From a bacterium 1XD8-76 (lineage in GTDB: Bacteria; Bacillota; Clostridia; Lachnospirales; Lachnospiraceae), in the NCBI GenBank assembly GCA_003611955.1, contig RAZE01000017.1, positions 1-64,000 of the forward strand: a stretch of DNA of 64,000 nt, given 5' to 3'. Positions 23,896 through 31,777 of this stretch are shown here, in pieces. The notes under the pieces are model-generated. The model was not told the origin of the DNA. It did not search any database and was given only the letters and a program-made list of their open reading frames with translations. Made by a program: the position numbers and the translations under genes. Each line of letters opens with the position of its first letter. Positions within the stretch are counted from its first letter, which is position 1.

Positions 23896-24922
23896 GAGAT
23901 GGACAGCGCTTGCCCTGAGCCTTTTCCTTGCGCTGGGGCTTGGCGGATGCGAGAGTATAAACAGGGATACGAAGATCGTTTTGACGACCGGCTTCACGAA
24001 GGACGAAGTTTTCCGGATCGAGACCGCCTCCTGCTATAAAAAAGAGGTGATGGTGTACCTGACGAATCTGCAGAATCAGTATGAGCAGGTGTACGGCACG
24101 GAGATCTGGCAGCAGGAGCGGGACGGCGTGACGATAGAACAGAGTGTGAAAGAGTCCGTTCTGGCGGAGATCGCGCAGATCAAGACGATGAATCTGATGG
24201 CGGAGAATTACGGGCTTTCGCTGAACGAGACGGAGCAAAGCGCTGTGGAGGAGGCGGCGAAGACGTATTATGAATCGCTGACGGAGACCGAGAAGGAGCA
24301 GCTCGACGTGACGGTGGATACGATACGCCAGCTCTACAGGGAGTACGCCCTTGCCGATAAAGTCTACGACTATATGATAAAGGATGTAAATCCTGAGATC
24401 AGTGACGATGAGGCGCGGACCGTTGTGGTCCAGCAGATCCTGATCCGGACGGGGACACAGGAGCAGCCGTATTCGGATGAACAGAAAAGCTATGCCTATG
24501 CGCAGGCGGTGGAAGCGCTCAGACGGGTCGAGGCGGGCGAGGATTTTGACGTGGTGGCGGCCAGATACAGCGAGGCGGCGGAGAGCACGGTTTCGATTCG
24601 AAAGGGGGATCGGGACGCGGCCTATGAGGAGACGGCGTTTGAGCTGGGGAACGAGGAGGTCAGCGACGTCATCGAGACGCCGGAGGGGTACTATATCCTG
24701 AAGTGCGTGAGCACGTTGAACCGGGAGGAGACCGACAGCAACAAGGTGAAGATCGTGGAGGAGAGGCGGAAGGAAGTGTTCGGCAGAGAGTACGATTCCT
24801 ATGTGCAGACCCTTACCCGCCATATGAACGAGGAACTCTGGCAGGAGATCACCCTGCTGCACAACAGTGAGATCACGACCTCGGACTTCTTTGAAGTGTT
24901 CGCGGGATACTATAAAAAGTAG
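23885..24922 (+). CDS. PrsA/SurA-like parvulin foldase lipoprotein
   Basis: This 345-residue extracytoplasmic lipoprotein has a signal MKHKRWTALALSLFLALGLGGC with the lipidated Cys at residue 22. A helical SurA-N-like region (about 30-170) is followed by a parvulin-type peptidyl-prolyl isomerase domain (about 175-285; QILIRTGTQEQ, AEDFDVVAARYSE-like stretch and a TPEGYYILKC end). Such proteins help secreted proteins fold at the cell surface. The start at 23885 is preferred over 23873 because it begins the signal directly. It is the last gene before the CIRCE-controlled htpG. Confidence 0.85.
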   Translation: MKHKRWTALALSLFLALGLGGCESINRDTKIVLTTGFTKDEVFRIETASCYKKEVMVYLTNLQNQYEQVYGTEIWQQERDGVTIEQSVKESVLAEIAQIKTMNLMAENYGLSLNETEQSAVEEAAKTYYESLTETEKEQLDVTVDTIRQLYREYALADKVYDYMIKDVNPEISDDEARTVVVQQILIRTGTQEQPYSDEQKSYAYAQAVEALRRVEAGEDFDVVAARYSEAAESTVSIRKGDRDAAYEETAFELGNEEVSDVIETPEGYYILKCVSTLNREETDSNKVKIVEERRKEVFGREYDSYVQTLTRHMNEELWQEITLLHNSEITTSDFFEVFAGYYKK

Positions 24923-24983
24923 TGTTTAGAGAAATTTAAGAAATGCCGGAAAGCCAGGAAAATCAAGGGTTTTCTAAAAATTA

Positions 24984-25010
24984 TTAGCACTCACTTTGGA
25001 TGAGTGCTAA
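24984..25010 (+). promoter_or_regulatory. CIRCE element (HrcA operator)
   Basis: TTAGCACTC, nine bases, then GAGTGCTAA form an exact copy of the CIRCE inverted repeat that HrcA binds. It lies directly upstream of the htpG promoter, which implies heat-shock control of htpG by HrcA. Confidence 0.95.
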
Positions 25011-25017
25011 TTTTTTC

Positions 25018-25044
25018 TTGACTTGTCCGCGCTGGGAGTATAAA
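25018..25044 (+). promoter_or_regulatory. htpG promoter
   Basis: A -35 region around TCTTGACT (25016-25023) and a -10 TATAAA (25039-25044) follow the CIRCE repeat. Read as TTGACT the spacing is 15 bases; read as TCTTGA it is 17. Confidence 0.55.
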
Positions 25045-25085
25045 CTTGTCTTTAGCAGAAAGAATGAAGAAGGAGTGAATGCGAA

Positions 25086-27176
25086 ATGGAAGCGAAAAGC
25101 GGAAACTTATCCATCAACAGCGATAATATTTTTCCCATTATTAAAAAGTGGCTGTACAACGATCAGGACATTTTTTACAGAGAGCTGATCTCCAACGGCT
25201 GCGACGCCATCACGAAGCTGAAAAAGCTGGATATGATGGGGGAGTACAGCCTGCCGGACGATTATAAGGCGAGGATCGATGTGCAGATCCATCCGGAGAA
25301 AAAGACGATCAGAATTACGGACAACGGCATCGGCATGACGGCGGGGGAAGTGGAGGAGTACATCAACCAGATCGCTTTCTCCGGCGCGACGGATTTCCTG
25401 GCGCAGTACAAGGATAAAACCAACGAGGATCAGATCATCGGCCATTTCGGCCTCGGATTTTATTCCGCGTTTATGGTGGCGGATGAGGTGCATATCGACT
25501 CTCTGTCCTGGAAGGAGGGAGCGGAGCCGGTACACTGGGAGTGCGACGGCGGCACGGAGTTCTCCATGGAGAAGGGGGAGAAGACCGAAGTCGGCACCAC
25601 CGTCACGCTGTTTTTGAACGAGGACTGCCTGAAATACTGCAACGAGTACGAGGCGAGAAGCGTTCTGCAGAAATACTGTTCCTTCATGCCGACGGAGATC
25701 TACCTCTCCAAGGAGGAGAGCGATGAGACACAGACCATCGACGCGGACGAGAAGCTGGAGAGCGATGTGGTCGTGGAGGAGATCCCGAAGGAGAAGGAGG
25801 AGGACAAGCAGCGCCTGAAGATAAAGAGGCGTCCTCAGCTCCTCAATGATATTCATCCGCTCTGGGGCAAGCATCCCAACGAGTGCACGAAGGAGGAATA
25901 TCTGGAGTTTTACCGCAAGGTATTCCAGGATTACAAGGAGCCCCTGTTCTGGATCCATCTGAATATGGATTATCCGTTCAACCTGAAGGGTATCCTGTAT
26001 TTCCCGAAGATCAATCTGGAATATGAATCCATCGAGGGAAAGATCAAACTGTACAATAACCAGGTGTTTATCGCGGATAATATCAAGGAGGTGATCCCCG
26101 AGTTTCTGCTCCTGTTAAAGGGCGTCATCGACTGTCCGGATCTGCCGCTCAACGTCTCCAGAAGCGCGCTGCAGAACGACGGATTTGTGAAGAAGATCTC
26201 CGATTATATCACCAAGAAAGTGGCGGATAAGCTGTCCGGCATGTGTAAGACGGACAAGGAAGAGTACGATAAATACTGGGATGACATCAGCCCGTTTATC
26301 AAGTTCGGCTGTCTGAAAGACGACAAATTCTGCGAGAAGATGACGGACTACATTCTCTTTAAGAATCTGGACGGAAAGTATCTGACGCTGCCGGAGTGCC
26401 TGGAAGTGGCGAAGAGCGATCCGGATGAGGCGGAGGAAGAGGAGAAGATCGCCGAGGGTGAGAACGCGGTGGATGAGAACGGCGAGAAAGTGGAAGCGGA
26501 GATCGTGACGGAGGAGAACGGCGAAGAATCTGCTGAGGACGCCGCGGAGGAAGAGAAGAAGGAGAAGATCATCTACTATGTGACGGATGAGCAGCAGCAG
26601 GGACAGTATATCAATATGTTCAAGGCGGCGAAGATGGATGCGGTGATCCTGACCCACAATATCGACCAGCCCTTCGTGCAGCAGCTGGAGTCCAAAAACG
26701 AGGGCATCCGTTTCATGCGCATCGATGCGGATCTGACCGAGAACTTCAAGGCGAAGACCTCCAAAAAGGCCGAGAAGGAGCTGGAGGAGAGCGCGGAGGC
26801 GATCGGCAAACTGATGAAGAAAGCTCTGAAAAAAGAGAAGCTGACCGTGAAGATCGAAAAGCTGAAAAATAAGAAAGTTTCCTCCATGCTGACCATTTCG
26901 GAGGAGAGCCGCAGAATGCAGGATATGATGAAGATGTACGCGGCAGGCGGTATGGGCATGGGCGCTTTCGGGGAGGACGACGAGACGCTGATCCTGAACG
27001 CGAGCCATCCTCTTGTGCAGTATATTATGGAGAACAAAGAGGACAAGAATTCAAAGATGATCTGCGAACAGCTCTATGATCTGGCGAAGATCCAGAACGC
27101 GCCGCTGAAGGCGGAGGATATGGCGAAGTTCATAGCGCGGAGCAATGAGATCATGATGCTTCTTGCAAATAAGTAA
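25086..27176 (+). CDS. htpG: Chaperone HtpG (Hsp90)
   Basis: This 696-residue ATP-dependent chaperone has the GHKL ATPase motifs ELISNGCDAI (residues 34-43), ITDNGIGMT and IIGHFGLGFYSAFM. The middle domain includes the catalytic-loop region DLPLNVSRSALQND, and the C-terminal dimerisation domain follows. It is longer than Escherichia coli HtpG (624) mainly because of an acidic insert of about 45 residues near 445-495 (runs of Glu with ENGEKVEAEIVTEENGEE). The start is preceded by a ribosome binding site (AAGGAG). CIRCE upstream indicates HrcA control. Confidence 0.96.
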   Translation: MEAKSGNLSINSDNIFPIIKKWLYNDQDIFYRELISNGCDAITKLKKLDMMGEYSLPDDYKARIDVQIHPEKKTIRITDNGIGMTAGEVEEYINQIAFSGATDFLAQYKDKTNEDQIIGHFGLGFYSAFMVADEVHIDSLSWKEGAEPVHWECDGGTEFSMEKGEKTEVGTTVTLFLNEDCLKYCNEYEARSVLQKYCSFMPTEIYLSKEESDETQTIDADEKLESDVVVEEIPKEKEEDKQRLKIKRRPQLLNDIHPLWGKHPNECTKEEYLEFYRKVFQDYKEPLFWIHLNMDYPFNLKGILYFPKINLEYESIEGKIKLYNNQVFIADNIKEVIPEFLLLLKGVIDCPDLPLNVSRSALQNDGFVKKISDYITKKVADKLSGMCKTDKEEYDKYWDDISPFIKFGCLKDDKFCEKMTDYILFKNLDGKYLTLPECLEVAKSDPDEAEEEEKIAEGENAVDENGEKVEAEIVTEENGEESAEDAAEEEKKEKIIYYVTDEQQQGQYINMFKAAKMDAVILTHNIDQPFVQQLESKNEGIRFMRIDADLTENFKAKTSKKAEKELEESAEAIGKLMKKALKKEKLTVKIEKLKNKKVSSMLTISEESRRMQDMMKMYAAGGMGMGAFGEDDETLILNASHPLVQYIMENKEDKNSKMICEQLYDLAKIQNAPLKAEDMAKFIARSNEIMMLLANK

Positions 27177-27193
27177 ATATAGTTATATGATAA

Positions 27194-27223
27194 TCAGGCA
27201 GGGACTGTGCGGTCTCTGCCTGA
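27194..27223 (+). terminator. Terminator-like hairpin after htpG
   Basis: A 12-bp stem TCAGGCAGGGAC/GTCTCTGCCTGA (one G-U pair) encloses a six-base loop. Only AAATAAATTT follows, so termination may be partial. Confidence 0.6.
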
Positions 27224-27259
27224 AATAAATTTGAGAGCGTTACGGCGGAGGGAGGTAAA

Positions 27260-28147
27260 ATGAGTGATTATGTGATAAGCTGCTGTTCCACGGCGGATCT
27301 GGAGAAGGAACATTTTGAGAGGCGGGATATCCATTATATCTGCTTTCACTTCGAACTGGACGGAGAGCACTACCGGGACGATCTTGGGCAGTCCATTCCC
27401 TTTGATGAATTTTACCGGAGGATGAGAGAAGGGGCGGAGACGAGGACGTCCCAGATCAATGCGGAAGAGTTCAGGGAACATTTTGAGAGCTTTTTGAAGC
27501 AGGGGAAAGATGTGCTCCATGTCACGCTTTCCAGCGGTATTTCCGGTGTCTATAACTCTGCCAAACTGGCGGCGGAGGAGCTGATGGAGCGGTATCCGGA
27601 GCGGAAGATATGCGTCATCGACTCTCTGGGCGCCTCCTCCGGCTATGGTCTTTTGATGGACAGGGCGGCGGATCTGCGGGATGCGGGGAGCACGCTTGCG
27701 GAGACGGCGGCGTGGATCGAGGAGAATAAACTGCGGCTGCACCACTGGTTTTTCTCCACGGATCTGACGTTCTATATCCGGGGCGGCAGAATATCCAAAA
27801 CGGCGGGCACGGTCGGCATGGTGCTGGGAATCTGTCCGCTGCTCAACATGGACAGGGAGGGCAGGCTGATCCCGAGACAGAAGATACGCACGAAGAAAAA
27901 AGTTATCCGGGAAATTGTGAATAAGATGCAAGAACACGCGCAGGACGGGGAAGACTATAGCGGGAAGTGCTATATTTCCCAGTCAGCCTGCCAGGAGGAC
28001 GCGAGGAAGGTGGCGGATCTGGTGGAGGAGGCTTTTCCGAAGCTCTCCGGAAAGGTGGTCATCAATAACGTGGGCACGACGATCGGCAGCCACACGGGTC
28101 CCGGGACCGTGGCGCTGTTCTTCTGGGGCGATGACAGGAAGGACTGA
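27260..28147 (+). CDS. DegV-family fatty-acid-binding protein
   Basis: This 295-residue protein has the two-domain DegV fold. Landmarks are the opening VISCCSTADL, the TSQINAEEFREHFESFLKQGKDVLHVTLSSGISGVYNSA block with the conserved TSQ and SSGISG motifs, IDSLGASSGYGLL, FYIRGGRISK, and the C-terminal SHTGPGTVALFFWG. These motifs contact the bound fatty acid; family members deliver exogenous fatty acids to the FakA kinase. No fakA is present here. GGAGGGAGG lies eight bases before the start. It begins a run with the vanZ-like gene (five bases apart). Confidence 0.92.
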   Translation: MSDYVISCCSTADLEKEHFERRDIHYICFHFELDGEHYRDDLGQSIPFDEFYRRMREGAETRTSQINAEEFREHFESFLKQGKDVLHVTLSSGISGVYNSAKLAAEELMERYPERKICVIDSLGASSGYGLLMDRAADLRDAGSTLAETAAWIEENKLRLHHWFFSTDLTFYIRGGRISKTAGTVGMVLGICPLLNMDREGRLIPRQKIRTKKKVIREIVNKMQEHAQDGEDYSGKCYISQSACQEDARKVADLVEEAFPKLSGKVVINNVGTTIGSHTGPGTVALFFWGDDRKD

Positions 28148-28152
28148 GCGGG

Positions 28153-28650
28153 ATGAGAGAGAAAACGTCCGGGGCAGGACTGATGTTGGGGCGGGGCGTG
28201 ATCACTGTGCTGTTTGTCGCCTGCGTGCTGTTTATCTGGCACAATTCCATGGAGAGCGCCGCCGCGTCCTCCGCCAGGAGCGGCAGGGTAACGGAGCTGG
28301 TGAACCAGGTGCTCTCCGACCTGGGAGGAGAGAACGTGACGGAGCATTTTATCCGCAAGCTCGCCCATTTTTCGGAATATGGGATGGAAGGTGTATTGAC
28401 GGTACTTCTGTTTATGATATACTATTTAAAACCGGGCGGGCGTGTGTGTGCAATGCTTCTGACAGGCATGTTTACGGCGGTGGTGGACGAGTCGATACAG
28501 TTTTTTTCGGCGGGGAGATCCCCGGGGATCGGTGATATCTGTATCGATATGGCAGGTTTTATCTGTGGTATGCTGTTTATGTGGTTGGCAGGAAAGGCAA
28601 TGAAGACATGGCTTCAGAATCGAAACGGGAAGAGAAAATCCGCGAGCTGA
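28153..28650 (+). CDS. VanZ-family membrane protein
   Basis: This 165-residue protein has about four membrane segments and the VanZ-type features: CVLFIWHNSMES near the N-terminus, a KLAHFSEYGMEGVL motif with the conserved His and Glu-Tyr-Gly, and VVDESIQFFSAGRSPGIGDICIDMAGFICG. VanZ relatives affect susceptibility to teicoplanin-type or other cell-envelope agents by an unclear mechanism. It lies five bases after the DegV gene, and its 3' end overlaps the next gene by 43 bases. Confidence 0.88.
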   Translation: MREKTSGAGLMLGRGVITVLFVACVLFIWHNSMESAAASSARSGRVTELVNQVLSDLGGENVTEHFIRKLAHFSEYGMEGVLTVLLFMIYYLKPGGRVCAMLLTGMFTAVVDESIQFFSAGRSPGIGDICIDMAGFICGMLFMWLAGKAMKTWLQNRNGKRKSAS

Positions 28651-29009
28651 AAGAACTTGTGCAGAGAGAGATTCGCGGAGAGGGAAATTCGCAGGCGCTG
28701 CTGGAGGAGGTCCTTTGGGACGCTCTGGTTCTTTTGGAGGGGAAAAGTTTTGAGACTGCAAAGCATTTGGACTACAGTTATTCTATCAAAGGATATGAGA
28801 TATTTGTCAGCAGAAAGGATAAATCCATCACCCGCTCCACCGTGAACCTGTCTCTCTGGAACGCGATGGAACTGCAGAAGTCGGGTCTGCCGGTGAGCGG
28901 ACCGAAAAAATTGAAGACCTTTGGGGCGAGCTATCTGTACCCGATCTTCATGGAGCTCGGTGTGATCGTGCCGGGGGAGATGGAACAGCTTTCGCTGGAG
29001 CTGAAATAA
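28608..29009 (+). CDS. Uncharacterised protein overlapping the vanZ-like gene
   Basis: This 133-residue soluble protein has a charged helical N-terminus (SKREEKIRELKELVQREIRGEGN) and a more structured remainder (SYSIKGYEIFVSRKDKSITRSTVNLSLWNAMELQKSG.LPVSGPKKLKTFGASYLYPIFMELGVI). The latter part has the look of a small DNA-binding or dimerisation domain, but no family was recognised. The start at 28608 lies inside the end of the vanZ-like gene, with AGGAAAGG upstream, so the genes are likely translationally coupled. It ends 23 bases before the TIM-barrel gene. Confidence 0.65.
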   Translation: MASESKREEKIRELKELVQREIRGEGNSQALLEEVLWDALVLLEGKSFETAKHLDYSYSIKGYEIFVSRKDKSITRSTVNLSLWNAMELQKSGLPVSGPKKLKTFGASYLYPIFMELGVIVPGEMEQLSLELK

Positions 29010-29032
29010 AACGGCATTTGAGGGGGAATAGA

Positions 29033-29956
29033 ATGGCAAAGAGAATGTTGGACTGTTATGCTTCCGATTTTCGGGAGTTTACGAAAGAAGACCTTTTGGA
29101 ATCCATATTAAAGAGCGAGGGGAGAGTGATCGCCTGCGAGACGATCGGCACGCTGCAGCCCATGCTGGGGAATGTGACCAACGCGGAATTTGCGGCGGCC
29201 ATGGGGGCCGATATCCTTCTGCTCAATATGTTCGACGTGATGAGGCCGGTGATCCACGGTCTGCCGGAGACCGAACCGGAGAATACGGTGAAGCTGCTCA
29301 AGAAGCTGACCGGACGCCCCGTGGGCATTAATCTGGAGCCTGTGGAGGAGGGCGAGGAGGGGGAGACGGACCCGATGTGGAAGATGTCCCCCGGACGACG
29401 CGCCACCGTGGAGAATGCGAAGCGGGCGGCAGAGATCGGCGTGGATATGATACTGCTCACCGGAAATCCGGGCATGGGCGTCAGCAACCCGGCGATCATC
29501 GAGACGTTAAAACGCTACAGGGAGGCGGTGGGCGGTCAGATCGTCCTGGCGGCCGGAAAGATGCATGCTGCGGGGATCCTCTCGGAGGCGGCGGAAAATA
29601 TTATGACGAAAGAGGATGTAAAGAGCTTTGTGGAGGCGGGGGCGGACATCATCCTTCTGCCCGCCCCGGGGACCGTTCCGGGTATCACGGTGGAGTACGC
29701 GAGGGAGATCGTCGCCTGTGCCCACAGCCTGGGCGCGCTGACCATCACGGCCATCGGCACATCCCAGGAGGGAGCCGACACCGACACGATCAAACGCCTG
29801 GCGCTGATGTGCAAGATGACGGGCACGGATATTCACCATCTCGGGGATGCCGGCTACGGCGGGATGTCCCTGCCGGAAAATATATTTGCTTATTCGACTG
29901 CGGTGCGTGGCATCCGGCACACTTACCACAGGATGGCGGCGTCGGTGGAGCGGTAA
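29033..29956 (+). CDS. TIM-barrel protein of unknown function (DUF7916-like)
   Basis: This 307-residue protein has the alternating strand/helix pattern and glycine-rich loops of a TIM barrel: GRVIACETIGTLQPMLGNVTNAEFAAAMGADILLLNMFD, GRPVGINLEPVEEG, GVDMILLTGNPGMGVSNPAI, GADIILLPAPGTVPGITVEYA, ITAIGTSQEGADTDTIKRLALMCKMTGTDIHHLGDAGYGG. It resembles a conserved bacterial family (DUF7916) with no proven activity; acidic and His residues at strand ends suggest a metal-dependent sugar or C-C bond enzyme. The start at 29033 follows GAGGGGG. The operon context (VanZ-like, AAA protein) gives no pathway. Confidence 0.7.
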   Translation: MAKRMLDCYASDFREFTKEDLLESILKSEGRVIACETIGTLQPMLGNVTNAEFAAAMGADILLLNMFDVMRPVIHGLPETEPENTVKLLKKLTGRPVGINLEPVEEGEEGETDPMWKMSPGRRATVENAKRAAEIGVDMILLTGNPGMGVSNPAIIETLKRYREAVGGQIVLAAGKMHAAGILSEAAENIMTKEDVKSFVEAGADIILLPAPGTVPGITVEYAREIVACAHSLGALTITAIGTSQEGADTDTIKRLALMCKMTGTDIHHLGDAGYGGMSLPENIFAYSTAVRGIRHTYHRMAASVER

Positions 29957-29996
29957 GACGGGAGAGCGGTCGGGAGAAGAAAAAGAGGGAATGTAA

Positions 29997-31694
29997 ATGG
30001 CGAGAACAGTCAGCATCGGATGTCAGGATTTTGAGACGATCCGGAGAGAGGGATATTTTTATATCGATAAGACATCATTCCTTCGGGAATGGTGGGAGAG
30101 CGGGGACAGCGTCACACTGTTCACCCGCCCCAGACGCTTTGGGAAGACGCTGACTATGAGTATGACAGAACAGTTCTTTTCCGTAAAATATGCAGGGCGC
30201 AGTGATCTGTTTGAGGGGCTGTCTATCTGGCGGCAGGAAAAGTTTCGAGGCTTGCAGGGGACTTATCCGGTGATCAGTCTGTCCTTCGCGAATGTAAAGG
30301 AGAAAGATTACCGGAGCGCAGTATCCAGGATCAATCAGATTTTGGCGGATATCTATCACAAAAATGTGTTTCTTCTGGAGGGGGATCTGCTGACGGAAGG
30401 AGAAAAAAGATATTTCCGGAGCGTGGACGGTGATATGGATGAGGTGACGGCGACATGGGCGCTTCACAAGATGTCGGATTTCTTGTCCCGTTACTATGGA
30501 AAAAAAGTGATTATTTTATTGGATGAGTACGATACGCCGATGCAGGAAGCCTATGTGGAGGGCTATTGGGATGAACTGACTGCCTTTTCGAGAAGTCTGT
30601 TCAATGCGGCGTTTAAGACAAATCCCTGTCTGGAACGTGCCATCATGACGGGAATTACCAGGGTAAGCAGAGAATCCATATTTTCGGATCTGAATAATTT
30701 GAAGGCGGTGACATCGACATCCGAAGAGTATCAGGATTGTTTTGGGTTTACGGAGGAGGAAGTTTTTGAGGCGCTGGACGAGTTTGGAATGTCCCGGTGG
30801 AGACAGAGGGTAAAGGAATGGTATGACGGTTTTACTTTCGGAAGCCGGAAAGATATTTACAATCCCTGGTCGATCCTGAACTGTCTGGACAGCAAAAAAA
30901 TAGGGGTGTACTGGGCCAACTCCAGCTCCAACAGTCTGGTCGGGAAACTGATTCGGGAGGGCAATATAGAAATCAAACAGGAGTTTGAACGCCTGATGAA
31001 CGGGGAAACGATTCGGGCGGAGATTGACGAGCAGATCGTGTATGGGGAATTGAATGACAGTGGAGCCGGCATATGGAGTCTGCTGCTGGCCGGCGGCTAT
31101 TTGAAAGTGGTGAGTTATGAGGATTATCTGGATGTAAAAGCGCTGGACGTCCCGTTATATGAGCTCGGCCTGACAAACTATGAGGTGAAGCTGATGTTCT
31201 GCTCCATGGTAAAACGTTGGTTTCAGAAGAGCCAGGTGGACTACAACGGTTTTATCAAAGCGCTTTTGAAGCATGATCTGAAAGCGATGAATATCTATAT
31301 GAACCGTGTGGCGCTTGTGACGTTCAGCTACTTTGACACCGGGAAGGGGCCGTTTGGGGCGGAACCGGAGCGATTTTACCACGGGTTTGTTCTGGGGCTG
31401 CTGGTGGAACTGACGGATCGATATATTCTGACTTCCAACCGGGAGAGCGGCTTCGGCAGGTATGATGTGATGCTGGAGCCCAGAAATCTGCGGGATGACG
31501 CGATAATTCTGGAATTTAAGGTGCAGAACAGCGAGGAGGAAAGAGAACTCTCCGATACCGTACAGGCGGCGCTGAGGCAGATAGAAGAGCAAAACTACGG
31601 GGCGGCGCTGATGGAGAAGGGCATTTCGGGCGAGAAGATAAGGAAGTACGGATTTGCATTCTGCGGAAAGAAAGTTTTGATAGGAGAAGCGTGA
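29997..31694 (+). CDS. AAA-ATPase-like protein with PD-(D/E)XK nuclease domain
   Basis: This 565-residue protein has an N-terminal YIDKTSFLREW segment, the Walker A-like RPRRFGKTLTMSM (residues 44-56) and Walker B KVIILLDEYDTP (about 171-182). It ends with a PD-(D/E)XK-like domain where D in GFGRYDVMLEP and E-K in AIILEFKV form the nuclease core. This is the AAA-like plus DUF1703-type architecture that is expanded in gut Clostridia and Bacteroidetes, often with many copies. Its role is not established; defence and DNA-processing roles have been proposed. Codon use is more AT-rich than the flanking genes, which fits horizontal spread. Confidence 0.88.
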   Translation: MARTVSIGCQDFETIRREGYFYIDKTSFLREWWESGDSVTLFTRPRRFGKTLTMSMTEQFFSVKYAGRSDLFEGLSIWRQEKFRGLQGTYPVISLSFANVKEKDYRSAVSRINQILADIYHKNVFLLEGDLLTEGEKRYFRSVDGDMDEVTATWALHKMSDFLSRYYGKKVIILLDEYDTPMQEAYVEGYWDELTAFSRSLFNAAFKTNPCLERAIMTGITRVSRESIFSDLNNLKAVTSTSEEYQDCFGFTEEEVFEALDEFGMSRWRQRVKEWYDGFTFGSRKDIYNPWSILNCLDSKKIGVYWANSSSNSLVGKLIREGNIEIKQEFERLMNGETIRAEIDEQIVYGELNDSGAGIWSLLLAGGYLKVVSYEDYLDVKALDVPLYELGLTNYEVKLMFCSMVKRWFQKSQVDYNGFIKALLKHDLKAMNIYMNRVALVTFSYFDTGKGPFGAEPERFYHGFVLGLLVELTDRYILTSNRESGFGRYDVMLEPRNLRDDAIILEFKVQNSEEERELSDTVQAALRQIEEQNYGAALMEKGISGEKIRKYGFAFCGKKVLIGEA

Positions 31695-31733
31695 ACATGA
31701 GCTGACCGGAGACAGAAATCACAAAAGAGTAAC

Positions 31734-31777
31734 CCCCGCATATATTGTAGATAAGAGAATATATGCGGGGATTTTTT
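31734..31777 (+). terminator. Strong terminator hairpin that also holds the next ribosome binding site
   Basis: A 13-bp stem CCCCGCATATATT/AATATATGCGGGG with an 11-base loop is followed by TTTTTT (31772-31777). The next gene starts at 31778, right after the T-run, and its only Shine-Dalgarno candidate (GGGGA, 31767-31771) forms the foot of the 3' arm. Confidence 0.85.
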
